From positions 7,378,001 to 7,442,000 of the forward strand of contig OX381708.1 of assembly GCA_947462335.1 (NCBI GenBank): a stretch of 64,000 nucleotides of DNA. The letters run 5' to 3'. Both the position numbers and the translations under genes were made by a program. The stretch is from Harmothoe impar. Its lineage: Eukaryota > Annelida > Polychaeta > Phyllodocida > Polynoidae. Positions 30,128 to 41,625 of this stretch are shown here, piece by piece (the stretch's first letter is position 1; each line of letters begins with the position of its first letter). The notes under the pieces were generated by a model that worked only from the letters and a program-made list of their open reading frames with translations, was not told where the DNA came from and did not search any database.

Positions 30128-30775
30128 GGTTCTGTAGTCTATACAGAGGTAATCTTGTACCCCTGAGTCTCTATGACATGTTGGGGGGTTCAGAGGGCTG
30201 GGGTGGTACATGGGTCTAGTGAAGGTCCTGTGGTAATCTTGTACCCCTGAGTCTATGACATGTTGGCGGGTTCAGAGGGCTGGGGTGGTACATGGGTCTA
30301 GTGTAGGTCCTGTGGTAATCTTGTACCCCTGAGTCTATGACATGTTGGCGGGTTCAGAGGGCTGGGGTGGTACATGGGTCTAGTGAAGGTCCTGTCGTAA
30401 TCTTGTACCCTGAGTCTCTATCAGTGTCTATGACAAGTTGGGCGGGGGGGGGGAGGCAGAGGGCTGGGCTGGTACATGGGTCTAGTGAAGGTCCTGTGGT
30501 AATCTTGTACCCCTGGGTCTATGACATGTAGGGGGGTTCAGAGGGCTGGGGTGGTACATGGGTCTAGTGAAGGTCCTGTCGTAATCTTGTACCCTGAGTC
30601 TCTATCAGTGTCTATGACAAGTTGGGCGGGGGGGGGGGAGGCAGAGGGCTGGGGTGGTACATGGGTCTAGTGTAGGTCCTGTGGTAATCTTGTACCCCTG
30701 AGTCTATGACATGTTGGGGGGTTCAGAGGGCTGGGGTGGTACGGCCAGTAACATGATTCTAGTGTAGGTTCTGTG
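30128..30775 (+). repeat. 82/92-bp minisatellite overlapping the end of KLHL B
   Basis: Seven units are recognised by 'tctatgaca.gt.gg' at about 30171, 30254, 30336, 30429, 30521, 30613 and 30704. Short (about 82 bp) and long (about 92 bp) types occur; the long ones carry an extra 'tctatcagtg' and a G8-10 run. The last unit contains the stop codon and final codons of the minus-strand KLHL gene. Confidence 0.85.
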
Positions 30776-32566
30776 GTAATCTTCTGTCTTTGAGAAGTCT
30801 ACAGGGGACTGATGCAGCTTCTTCTTAGTGTACGACTTGTTCTCTGGATGAAAAGTCCACTTTTCACACATGCCGGTACGTAGTTGGATATCCTTGGTTG
30901 TCTCACGGACATCATACCAGACAGCTTTTTCCAGGAAATTCAGGAGGAAGATTTTGTTTTGGTTGCTGGCAACAGAAGAAACGCAAGAAGATTGCAGTTT
31001 TCTCCCGAACGTGTCGGGAGAACAGTCCCAGGTTAGCCACTCGTCCTCTGCCGGTCTGTAGTACAGGATATTCAGGGGTGGGTACATGATGAGAAGTACC
31101 TTCTCACCACAAATCTCAATCACCTGAAGGTTTCTGTAGTCGTCCGCTTTTTGTAGTGCAGCTTTGCTGTGCCAAGTTTGAGTTGACGTATCAAAACAGT
31201 CCAGGCGTGGTGACAGACGTCTTCCACCCTCCATTACACCACCCGCTACGTAGATACAGTTATCAATCACGGCTGCCCCAGGCCTGGCAACGGGAACGGG
31301 TAGTTGGCTTTCAACCACGCTCCAGGAGTCTGTTTCAAAGTCATATCTCTCGATGCTGTCAATTGGTCCTACTGGGTATGGTGTATTTTGTGGATAACCC
31401 CCGAGGACGTATAGATGCTTGTTACAAGACACAAGAGCGGAATCCTGTCTAGGTATTTCAAGTTCAGCCATGGAGGACCATTTCATGGTTCTAGGATCTA
31501 AGATATGCCAATGCTGGTCAGCGCTAAACTGTTGACACACAATCAAGAAATTGTTCACAACTACAAATGTCTCAATTCCCTGTCTCATTTTTGGTGTGTT
31601 TGAAGCCTCAAGTTTCTTCCACAACTGTTCTCTATTTCGCTCATAAAGCCTCGGGTTACGGTCCATGGCAAGATAATCATGGGTGTCCTTCCTTACCGAG
31701 TCATCATTACTTAACTCATACATCACATCGTCATTCGAGTTAAAATAGAAGGGATACGGCTCCTTCCTCACCAAGCTTTGTTTTGAATCATCCAGGACCT
31801 TTTCATAGATAGGCAGTCTGTGATATTCAAAAGCTTTATCCACTCCTTCATGCCACACACCATCAGACCCACAGTACAGGACACTGGCTTTAACAGCTTC
31901 CAGTTGTTGTGGTGTCATGAGGGCAAACCGTAGCTGCCCCATGAGGTGGCTGACATGCTGCTGGCGGCTCTCACTGTCCACCTCTACCCACTGTTTGATG
32001 GTCAGGTACAGATCCCATTCTGAGTCCTGCCAAACATCGATCAGATTCTTCACATTGTGGTGGGTCATTTCCTCATGTGTCCAAGATTTCATAACAGCAT
32101 CAAAATTTGATTTCATATATTCCATTGTACTGGTAACACCTTCCTTAACTGCAAAGGTCTGGAACATGGAGAGCATTTGGAAGCAGTTCATGTGTCCTTC
32201 AACAATATCCCATTTAGCTTTAGAAACACATTCTGTAATGGCTCCTGGAATCTGGAGATATGCGGCACACTCTGTCAGGTCGGCTGTGCTAGCTCCAGGG
32301 CTGCCGAATCGACCCGTGTAGATGAAGTTAATCATGTTGGAGACTGCCAGAGCATTAAGTCCCTTCAGTCTTACTCTGTCAGTGTGACTCTCCAGCATAC
32401 TTCCCGAGAACATCACCTTGAAGTAGCCACTGACAGAGGCCATGATGACCTTGTGAACCTTGAATTCCTGGTCATCTACTTCTATGGTGTAGTCTTGGAA
32501 CAGTTCTTGTTTTTGTAAGGAGCGAAGCCCATTCATAACTCCAGCACAATCTTCAAAATCATCCAT
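30704..32566 (-). CDS. KLHL gene B: BTB-BACK-Kelch protein, 620 aa
   Basis: Predicted CUL3-ligase substrate adaptor. The BTB domain is at about residues 20-125 (DYTIEVDDQEFKVHK, SGYFKVMF), BACK at about 130-235, and Kelch repeats at about 320-590 with LYVLGG and IYVAGG. It is a single coding exon. The ATG (gccATGG) is in strong context and a splice acceptor-like 'ttttgttacag' lies ~35 bp upstream, suggesting a 5'-UTR intron. The last ~25 codons are encoded by minisatellite sequence, so the C-terminus (proline-rich, ending PSEPPNMS) is atypical and may vary between alleles. It is closer to gene C than to gene A in the BTB region. Confidence 0.9.
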   Translation of the reverse strand: MDDFEDCAGVMNGLRSLQKQELFQDYTIEVDDQEFKVHKVIMASVSGYFKVMFSGSMLESHTDRVRLKGLNALAVSNMINFIYTGRFGSPGASTADLTECAAYLQIPGAITECVSKAKWDIVEGHMNCFQMLSMFQTFAVKEGVTSTMEYMKSNFDAVMKSWTHEEMTHHNVKNLIDVWQDSEWDLYLTIKQWVEVDSESRQQHVSHLMGQLRFALMTPQQLEAVKASVLYCGSDGVWHEGVDKAFEYHRLPIYEKVLDDSKQSLVRKEPYPFYFNSNDDVMYELSNDDSVRKDTHDYLAMDRNPRLYERNREQLWKKLEASNTPKMRQGIETFVVVNNFLIVCQQFSADQHWHILDPRTMKWSSMAELEIPRQDSALVSCNKHLYVLGGYPQNTPYPVGPIDSIERYDFETDSWSVVESQLPVPVARPGAAVIDNCIYVAGGVMEGGRRLSPRLDCFDTSTQTWHSKAALQKADDYRNLQVIEICGEKVLLIMYPPLNILYYRPAEDEWLTWDCSPDTFGRKLQSSCVSSVASNQNKIFLLNFLEKAVWYDVRETTKDIQLRTGMCEKWTFHPENKSYTKKKLHQSPVDFSKTEDYHRTYTRIMLLAVPPQPSEPPNMS

Positions 32567-35090
32567 GGCTGTATCTTTGTGTCAGGCAATCTAATGATAA
32601 CTCCTGTAACAAAATTAGAAAGTGTTCAAAATGTTAGGATAGGCATGCAGATGTTGTTATTTCTTTGGAAAATTATCAATTGGATTTCTCATGAATTGAA
32701 TACATGTACAAGAATAGAGTAAGATTAGTACAATCTGACCAGTGCCGTCTTATGCAAAATGTGGTCGGATCAAAATAAAGAAAGAATATTTCAATGCAAA
32801 TGTATAAGACATTAACAAAAGTTTGGATGATTAGTATGCAAGAATACCAAAGGAGTGGCTATCAAGACATGACTGTATGAGAGTGTACAAGATGTGAATG
32901 ATACTAATAGCATCACCAAAAAGAAAACACATTTCAGTTAGCCTTTTTTAGCACTCAGAAACAGCTCAAAGGATAAAGTAAAGTGAAATCATTTGATTCT
33001 CACTTTCATGCTTTTATGTATCTGTTGTGTATGTATCATTTTATTGTGGGTGTATATTTGATTCAAATATTTAGGGAGGTGGAAAGAATACAGAGAAAGA
33101 AGTGGCATAGAGTTTTGTGACAGTTAAGTGTATGCTGTAAACTTATGCCATCTGCATTATATTTTGTAAGAAGATCAATCTTATAGACCACTTCAACTGT
33201 CATGAAAGTTTTTTATTTGGCTTACCACTAAATCTGTGAACAAGGAATTGTGGTTAGTACAATAGAGATTATTCCGTCTATTTCTTCTCAATTCAAATGA
33301 TGAAATCAAGGTAACAACACCATCTGATGTGAGTCACTGTAACTCAATTTAATTACAACACTTCTAGATCTGTATCATAAACAACAACCAACCTCTATAT
33401 ACCCACTCTAGTCTAATGGGACAAGTATGTTTTTGCAATAATTCTAAGACTGCAGAACATATTCACAGGTATGATTAGAACTATGTATGGTTTTGCCTTG
33501 GGGAACACTGACATCTCTTGTGCTTGTGGTTCTGGTAGTTTGATTTTAACTCAATCTTCAAGGATACTTGCAAATTTGCTGACATTTTGTAAGAACATCA
33601 ATCTTGAAGACCACTTCAACTGTCATGAATAACTAAATTTACAAGTGTTTGTTAGCTTATAGTTACATCAGGTTTTATACAATCTTTCCAGCTATATCAA
33701 AACAAACTTGACCTCTCTTAGTAAACTCTCACTTTCACAAATCACTGTCAATAATGATATCAAATACACCTAATTGGGATAGTACAGATCATGCACGACT
33801 GATCTAGCTCACTTGAGTGCAGGGACGTTAACAGTCTTAACCCAGTCTTATGAATGCCTTACAACCTGTGGAACCTATTATCAAGACTTTAAGATCAGGT
33901 TGTAAGACATTTGTTAGACTGGGTGAAGACTCACTGTAAACATTTGTAAGTGCACTTGCGTGAGCTAGGTCCCATCTGCACACATCATGATCTTTTAAGC
34001 CCACTGTCAGTCCATTATTGTCTTGTTACAAATGTCCAAGCAACTGTTGCATTGACAACTAACTGGTCTGATAAACCTTAAAACCCATTTTATGCTGGAT
34101 ACAAACAAATATGATTGTACATTTTTCAAGGCTAAATGGTATTCGCAGGAGAAAATGGGATAAGTTCACACATTATCAAAGGGCTTTTGGAATTTCAATC
34201 TAATAGCTAGGTGTGGAGATGTAGGATTAAAATTAGTCCTCGCACCACCCAAGGCCACCGAGATATATGTAGGATGCATGTTATTAGCGAGAATTTACAG
34301 AGGTTACAAAACTGACTTTCACTGACTATTCTTTATTAATACTTAAACTGTTAAACTAGTATATTTAAGTTATATATAAAATATATTTATTAACTTTATA
34401 ACTGTAAAAGCTAAACTATCTTACTTTAGGTAAAAGCCAAACTACACTGCCTATTACCACCTGTTACTAGTGGGTGTATAAAGGTAATCAAGGTTGCTTT
34501 AATAGCGTTATGTTAGTTAAAACTATGTGCACGAATTGCACACCCAGGTAATGCTTAGTTTTGAACAATGGCAATTCTTTCTGAAACGGCGCCTTTGTTG
34601 TATAAACAGTGATTTGCATATCAGTTTCACCATCTTATCCTCATAGTTAGGGCCATATTAAAATCGATGTTGCTCCCACAGTGCATTTCACCCGAGGCGA
34701 TTTTGTTGGGTCCCGGTCGGCAGTTATGTTCGCACCCGCCGCCATGTTGTTACTGCAAGTTTCTTCTCAGAGCAACCCCCAAAGAGATCAAATGTTCACA
34801 CTGTATCGACAGCAGCGAAGCTGCTGGTAGTATAGAAAAACTTGCTGTTCACACATTGGGATTTTTGTTATTGACGGTTCACATTCACAAATCCAACCAC
34901 ATGCTAGTATTGTAAATATAAGTTACTTAAGGATATCAACATGGCCAACATATTACAGCCATTAAGATTGACAATGACCGCTTGATGTAACCACATCTGT
35001 TTCAGATTTTAGGTACAAGTTCCACAATAATGAGAGTTTGTGCAGACTTGCTCTCTACCATTCTGCAGCCACCACAATTAACAGAATTCC
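32567..35090. other. Interval between KLHL B and C
   Basis: 2.5 kb of AT-rich DNA. It holds a direct repeat of about 50 bp ('gaccacttcaactgtcatga', 33190 and 33610) and a foldback element at 33804-33968. It probably contains the promoter/5' exon of gene B and the 3' UTR of gene C. No ORF with support. Confidence 0.5.
33804..33968. repeat. 165-bp foldback MITE
   Basis: CTAGCTCAC..GTGC and its mirror TGCAC..GTGAGCTAG form the ends. An inner pair ('cccagtctta..cttacaacct' and 'aggttgtaag..tagactggg') continues the stem, so nearly the whole segment folds into one hairpin. Confidence 0.65.
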
Positions 35091-35096
35091 ACAACA

Positions 35097-36911
35097 TCAT
35101 TGCCGGGGTGTTGTTCTCGGCTTCCTTGAGTACAGAGGGACACTCAGCACAGCACTGAAGCACTTCTTCATCGGAGCCTCATTCCCATTAGCACTGTTCA
35201 CATACAGAGGTAACCTTGCTGGTAGAGGCACCACACTTAGAGGATATCTTTCTTGTACATTCTCCATTGGTCCTTCTGGTTGATCCACATTAGTGAACTT
35301 GATCCTCAAACACTCTCCATTCTTAGCAGGTTGGTTAATGTTTCCGTTCCTTTCAAATAACACATTCAGGAGCCAGACGTATTCACCGTTCTGGAGAACC
35401 ATGGTGTTGGTAAACTTGATGTAAATTGCGGATATCCTGGGGTTAATTCCTAACCACTGGTTAGTATCACAGAAGTAGGTCTGGATAGTGAAGTTTTCTG
35501 CTGCCATCAGCACAAACAGCACCTTGCGCCTGGTTCCCTTCCACGTATCCATAGCAACCATTGTGTGGCATGAGGCAGCATGTAACATGCGGGCCCTGGG
35601 AGTCCATGTGCTGGTGGTGAGATCGAGGCAGGACATGTTTGTGGTGTCCGGGCCGTCCAATGTCTGCTTCCCACCACTGATATAGATGGAATCCTGCACC
35701 ACACATGCTGCGTGTTTGTGCACTTGACGCGGCAGATAGGTCGTGATGATGTTCCACCTGTTGCTATCAAAGTTGTAACAGAAAATTTCTGCGACTACTT
35801 TTCTGCCCACTACTCCTCCCATGGCATACAGGTGCTGGTCGTGATGTACAAGCGCAAAGTCTTCCCATGGTGAGGGCGTGGCCATCTCGGACCACATCAG
35901 TGTTCTGGGATCAAAGATATACATGCATGTATCATGCAGAGAATGATTATACGCAATGAGGAAGTTATTGACCACGATCACGACAACGTTGTCTGAAAAC
36001 GTCGGAGCTAGAAACCCCTGGTGTTCCTCCCAGGTCCTCTCATCGTGGAGGACATGAAAACCCGAGTTGTTGTCTGTAACGGGAAAGCAAACAGGTGAGG
36101 CGTCAGTTCTGACTTGAGTCTGCTCAGATTTGTCGAGTACCTTCTTGTGTGTAGGTAGGCGGTGGTACCTGACAGCCTTCTGGATGAGGTCATGCCACGC
36201 CCCTGGACACTGGGTGTAAATGTCATCGTCTTTCACTGCCAGGAGTTGAGCGGGAGTCATCAGGGGGAATCTGACGTTACTCATCAACCCCTCCACGTGC
36301 TGCTTACGGTTGTCATAGTCTACATTCACCCAGTCCCTCAGGCTGCAGAACAGATCCCACTCTGACTTACCCAAACAGGTGTGTAGGTGGGAAACAACCT
36401 CAAAGGGCAGGTCCTGAATTTTGTGTACCCCCAAGAATGCATCAATGTTATTTGTAGTAATATTAGTCTTGATGTACTTGGTGACCCGTTCTGTGCCCTC
36501 AACAACATTATGTGTCATGAAGAGGTGAAATATATCCAGGCAGTTATCAGGGTTTAGCTCTTCACACAAGTCATCAGTACAGGTTCTGACAGCAGAAGGG
36601 ATCTGAAGATACGCTGCTAATGTGAAGAGTTCATCAGAACTTGCCTTGGGGTCACCAAAGTTCTTCTTGTATATGAAGTCAATCATGTTTCGCACGGCCA
36701 GAGAGCTGAACCCCTGTAGCTTCAGTCTGTCTTGCCTGCTCTCCCGCATACCGTTGGTGAGCAGGACTTTGAAGTAGCCACTCACGGCGGCTAGCACAGA
36801 TTTATGAGCTCGGAATTCAAGGCCATCTACTTCTATTGTGAAGTCGAACAAGAGACCCTCGTCCAATAGGGAATGCACCCCTGTCCTTAGGTCAGAATCA
36901 GGGTCAGCCAT
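35097..36911 (-). CDS. KLHL gene C: BTB-BACK-Kelch protein, 604 aa
   Basis: Predicted CUL3-ligase substrate adaptor. The start is set at the ATG of MADPDSD rather than seven codons upstream, because 'tttgtatatatcacag' on the minus strand looks like a splice acceptor just before ACTGAAATGG. BTB is at about residues 15-118 (DFTIEVDGLEFRAHK, SGYFKVLL), BACK at about 122-228, and Kelch repeats at about 310-570 with LYAMGG and IYISGG. It is a single coding exon with a probable 5'-UTR intron, like its two neighbours. All three genes point the same way, consistent with tandem duplication. Confidence 0.9.
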   Translation of the reverse strand: MADPDSDLRTGVHSLLDEGLLFDFTIEVDGLEFRAHKSVLAAVSGYFKVLLTNGMRESRQDRLKLQGFSSLAVRNMIDFIYKKNFGDPKASSDELFTLAAYLQIPSAVRTCTDDLCEELNPDNCLDIFHLFMTHNVVEGTERVTKYIKTNITTNNIDAFLGVHKIQDLPFEVVSHLHTCLGKSEWDLFCSLRDWVNVDYDNRKQHVEGLMSNVRFPLMTPAQLLAVKDDDIYTQCPGAWHDLIQKAVRYHRLPTHKKVLDKSEQTQVRTDASPVCFPVTDNNSGFHVLHDERTWEEHQGFLAPTFSDNVVVIVVNNFLIAYNHSLHDTCMYIFDPRTLMWSEMATPSPWEDFALVHHDQHLYAMGGVVGRKVVAEIFCYNFDSNRWNIITTYLPRQVHKHAACVVQDSIYISGGKQTLDGPDTTNMSCLDLTTSTWTPRARMLHAASCHTMVAMDTWKGTRRKVLFVLMAAENFTIQTYFCDTNQWLGINPRISAIYIKFTNTMVLQNGEYVWLLNVLFERNGNINQPAKNGECLRIKFTNVDQPEGPMENVQERYPLSVVPLPARLPLYVNSANGNEAPMKKCFSAVLSVPLYSRKPRTTPRQ

Positions 36912-37269
36912 TTCAGTCTGTGATATATACAAATATGATTGTCTTTCCTTCTTTCAGTCACTTTGGCTGAAGACCTGAAAACAACAAGAGTAATAACCTT
37001 GTATTATCTGCTGTTGCAGGGATTTTATTGTTTTAAGATCCAGTTCATACATTAAACTTTTTTTTTATTTGGTCTAGGTTACAAGTTCAATTTATTTGTT
37101 TGTTCCTCCACGAGGTAACCTAAAAGGGTAGTGAAGATCCACCCTTGTTATTTTCTTATATTTTGGATCATACTAATAACTTTCATTTGCTCTTCACAAC
37201 TTAAAAAAACGTGAATAATATTTAACCCACGGTGGGCTTCACATGTTGGGTATATCGCATACCCGAGGG

Positions 37270-37435
37270 TTAAATCAGATAGACAACACCTTTACCTTGG
37301 TATTCCTTATAACCACTGCCCAGTGGTCATCAACTCGGTGTATAACACCTCGTCTTGACCTTGTGGGGCAGTGGTTATGAGGCATACCAAGCTACAGGTG
37401 TAGTCTATCTAACACATAACCATCCCAGAGGGAAA
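37270..37435 (-). repeat. Inverted repeat related to E1 380-bp unit
   Basis: 'cctcgtcttgacc..tgtggggcagtggttat' is the reverse of the 'ataaccactgccccacagggtcaagacgagg' theme of E1 (written here in parts). The segment is itself an inverted repeat with 'agatagac' and 'gtctatct' ends. Confidence 0.5.
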
Positions 37436-38785
37436 GAATAAACATTGTAATGGAAATGAGTTTGTATTAAAAAATAACATAGTGTAAATGATAGATACAC
37501 ATTTAACAGTTTACATACACAGATACAGTCCATAACAAATGTAATTCAGTACACCCCTGCTGGTATAACATTTCTGCAGAACCTTATTCACGCTTTTGAT
37601 GTTTGTTTGTTTGTGTAGTTTAACGTCCCACTGACTATGCAGGTGAGACTTACTCAAGTTTCAGTTTTTCACAAGTAAGAAGGTAGGCCGAAGGCCTACC
37701 TCGGATAATCGTATCCAGGATGATCGAATCTATGAGATGAGCCAAAAGATAGAAATCCCGCTCCTACACATTTACCGAAGCAAGGGTTTTTTAACCTCCG
37801 ACACCACATAGACATGGTGTGAGAGGGACAGGCCTTTGTTATGCTGTAAGTCTACCACAGTATGGGAAAGAGCAGCCATAGGTATAGTCGAGAACAATGG
37901 AAACTCCAAGCTAATACAAACTGTGTGCCATCAGGCTGGAGTGATACATCCCAACTCGCCAAACTAGTCTCCCCCATTTTTTTTCTCTTTTTTTACTTTT
38001 TTTAAATTTTAATTTAAATTTTTTTTTTTTTACTTTTTTTTTGTTTAATTTGTTTAATTTTCATATTTTGTCCCATAGTTGGGTTTCCTTTAAGAATTTT
38101 AATACATTTTCGTCATTAGTGGTGTTGAAAACACTGTATATAGACAAATGTAATCAGATGAAACAGATGTAGCCATCTGGAAGGATGTATCAGTTTGACA
38201 CTGCTATCAATTGGCCAGTATGGAACACAGCATAGAGCTCAATGAACTGTATTGCAGTGCTCGGTATAGAGGTTTCACTCAATGATCACAATGTTAAAGC
38301 CCAATTCTGGATATGACAATCCTCTCTATGCTGTCGATATTGTGGTGGTAGTAATGAGGCCAAATTGTTTTTATTCTTTGGGTTTACGGGCCCACCGCAC
38401 TACCATGAAAACTCCTGCACTAAAAATAAAATTGTGAATCTCCAGTAAAATTGCTATACATCAGTTTTTGCGGCGTAAAAATCGGACCATTATTAAAGAT
38501 TTTAGGTAGAAAGACATGAATGAATAAGTTTTATTTTATTTTTACTTTTTTTTATTTCGTCCTCGGTACTTGAGAAAATTTACACGGCATCCGTAACCCA
38601 AAGAATAAAAAAAGTGTGACCTGACTAAAGATGATGCTGGCCCAAGCAACTCTACAAATATGGTTAAAACATGTGTAGTAAGTTTACACCCAGTGTTGGT
38701 AGATCATATTACACAGGTTGATTCACAAAGGCAGCTGTTGGTGGAATGTTATCTTTATTCGATAATGGCCACAGCACAGTTATAC
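37436..38785. other. Gene-free AT-rich interval
   Basis: Contains 'gtttgtttgtttgtgtagtt' followed by 'taacgtcccactgac' (about 37600-37640), a common motif of old interspersed repeats in invertebrates, and long T-runs at 37976-38050. No ORF with support. Confidence 0.4.
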
Positions 38786-38789
38786 AGAG

Positions 38790-39218
38790 TAGGGATGTCA
38801 TTGACATCCTTTTTTATTTCGATTTCGATTATCACTATTTTGGTCTCGATTTTTCGATTATATCGATTTATTTTGATGTTCTAAAAACAGTTAATATGTG
38901 TTATAAAAGAGCATCTTTATCTGTTTTATTTCCTTCCTCATACTTGAGTCTACAAGGATAAACACTTGGTAGCACTTTTAGACATAACCTGAAGTCATTT
39001 TCCCTCAATATTTTAGGCTAAAAGATGTCACCATTTTTCAATTGGAATAGAAAGGAAGTTCTAGATGGAATATTTACACAATTTAACAGTTTTAGAAAGG
39101 TAAATTATATGGCGTTATGTGATACAAATAGTGTATAGATACAATGCTTTTGTCAATGCGATAATCGAAATGATAGAAATGTCCCTGTATTGATTTGTGG
39201 GGTATCGATGACATCCCA
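38790..39218. mobile_element. Second copy of the hAT-type MITE
   Basis: Ends TAGGGATGTCATTGACATCC and ..GATGACATCCCA correspond to 18953-19379. The flanks (atacagag / acacaaag) are a degenerate 8-bp duplication. The copies are diverged, so this family is not very recent. Confidence 0.65.
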
Positions 39219-40950
39219 AACACAAAGTGAGGGAAACTCTCATAGAGGGGATGCCAAGTTACCCCACCCCAAAATCGTATTTCTTACGATTTTTAGACCC
39301 CAAAATTACAACAATTTTTGACTGAAATCGTAACAAAAATCGTAACAATAGAATAACATTTCTAAGGTTCAGCATGATGCAAGAATGTATTTATGGTTCA
39401 TTGAAGTGGCTTGCTTCTCAAAATGTGATGTTATATTTTTAGATATGTTTCCTTGATAAGCAACAAAATCTAGTTTTGTGTATCTGTAGTAGGTTATTTT
39501 TCAGTATGGTACTTTTTTTTTTTTTTAAAGTCCATAGATGATTGATCGTAATTGATCATAGTGGGCGTAATAGGGGGTAAAAAAACGTAAAATTACGGAA
39601 AAATCGTAACACTTGAAATCCCTGTGGTAGTCTGGAGATCTTTGTAACATCTCAAGAGAAAGATCTGGCAGGGGAGTTCTGGGGGGCGTAGCAATGGTGG
39701 GACTCACTCCAAAAAATGTCTTTACTAAGAGTACCCTGAGACTGCTGGGCGCTTATATGGCGTGTTTCAGCAGTCCAGGCGTATTCAATAATTAGGATTT
39801 TTTGCTTCCTGAGACTGAACTTTATGCCCCCCCCCCCCAACTTTAGGCTCGACACAATGCACAAATGCCGCCCTGGCGAGCTACTAGCCACAAGGGTCGT
39901 CATTTGCGTCATGAACTGAACAGAAGACAAAGAGGTTGAAATTGAAGCAGTATGCAGCCGTCTTTTACAGAGTGTTTCATTATTAGTTACAGGGGGGGGG
40001 GGCCTGGAGTTAAGCTACTCCCCCCCCCCCCTCAAGAGCATGTGAAATATTTTGCACCCCCCGCCTCAGTAAAGGCACCAGACATTTTCCGCCCCTGAAG
40101 GAACTATGAGGCCGCCACGCATCAATGTGGCTAAAACACTTGATAAAGACCTGAAGGATCTCAAAATAACCCTCGAGCAAGCCCAAGAACTCACTCAAGA
40201 TAGAAAAGAATGGAAAAAAGCTCAATAGAAAACCCGATGCGCCACATGCTATTTAAACCTTGTGGGTAAATGATGATGATGATGATGATGATGAGGCCAA
40301 AAGAAAAAGAGGTTTGTTTCAGGTAACATGGAATGAAAATGGAGGATCGGTGGGTCGGATCTGTGGGGTTTTTTTAATTCGAAAATTTCTTCAAAATTGC
40401 ATAAAAAACGTAGGTAAGGTTTGGTCCTGTTTTGAAAGGGTCGGTCGGGTGACCTGAAATAAACCTCTTTTTTTTTTCCTGAGTAGGGAGTGCTCATGTA
40501 TTAGTAACGAAGGGGGGGGGGGGGGGGCACCTGTTAGATTATACCAACAGAACAGCCTGTTAGATTATAGTCTGTTTAGGTTATATATGTACTAACAGAA
40601 TCTCCCCCCGCCCCTCTCTCTCGAGCAGGAGGCGTCAACAATTCTGACCCCTCCTGAGGTGGGGTGTAAAATTGTATTCCCCCATGTCAACAAAAAAGCC
40701 TGTGTGTTACTATAGCTCAAGGGGGTGGGGGTGGAGGGATTTGGCGCCTGCAGCGAGGGAGGGGGGGGGGCAACTATTCTGCGCTCTCTAGGAAAAAAGG
40801 GCATAAAAAAAATCTGTGCATCTTCGGGTGAAATTCACGGGTTTTTTTTCTGAAAAGGGGCATAGTTTTTTAACCCCCAACTCCCCCTGCCACTCAAGTT
40901 AAATGGCCCTAGACCCTCAAATTCGACACGGCGACATGGACCTTTTTTTT
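39219..40950. other. Gene-free repeat mosaic
   Basis: Includes poly-C/G blocks near 39828, 39991, 40021, 40513 and 40760, a (GAT)n tract (40270-40292), and an inverted element at about 40308-40475 ('ggtttgtttcaggta' / 'tgacctgaaataaacc'). No supported ORF. Confidence 0.5.
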
Positions 40951-41397
40951 ACCCTAGTGACATGGGACATGAGGAGAAAATAGATTGTGACATGGGACAG
41001 GAGGAAAAAATAGATAGTGACATGAGACATGGGGAATTTCTTAAGATAGGCACTGACCTATCTGCCATGCGTGGGTCTGACGGTCGCAGGGGTGTAAAGT
41101 GTGATATTTTTTTCACAGAGGAATTTGCAGTTATGTTTTCTTTACAAGCTTATGCTCGGGTTGTTTCCTGGAGGATTTGGACACAAAGGGTATCATTGTG
41201 AAGGTATTGATGGGGCCCTCATACAGTATATCTTTTAATCAAGGTTTAGTAAATACATGGTAAATGGGGTATGATTGTTTCCTATAATGAGTTTGAAACA
41301 CAACTTCAGTACCGATTTACTAAATGAAAAAGATGGGAGCACACAAAAAAGAATTGCGCAGTATGCTTTAAATGCTGTGCTAAAATTGAAGGGAGAG

Positions 41398-41625
41398 TAC
41401 CGTAAAACCTCGCATATGAGCCTAACTCGCGTATTAGCCGCACCCCGACTTTGGGCCGATCCTATAAGCCGCACCAGCGATCTGAATAGGGTGGCTTCAG
41501 TACTTTACTATAGGAGGAAAAACTCGCGTATAAGCCGCACCTGGACTCTATGCCAATTCTATAAGCCGCACCAACGATCTGATTCGCGTACTAGCCGCGG
41601 CTTATATGCCAGGTTTTACAGTATA
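41398..41625. repeat. Complete 'accgtaaaacctcgc' MITE
   Basis: Left end 'accgtaaaacctcgcatatg' pairs with right end 'catat..aggttttacagt' in mirror orientation. 'cgtataagccgcacc' is repeated inside. The 159-aa ORF across it is a reading of this repeat. Confidence 0.65.
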
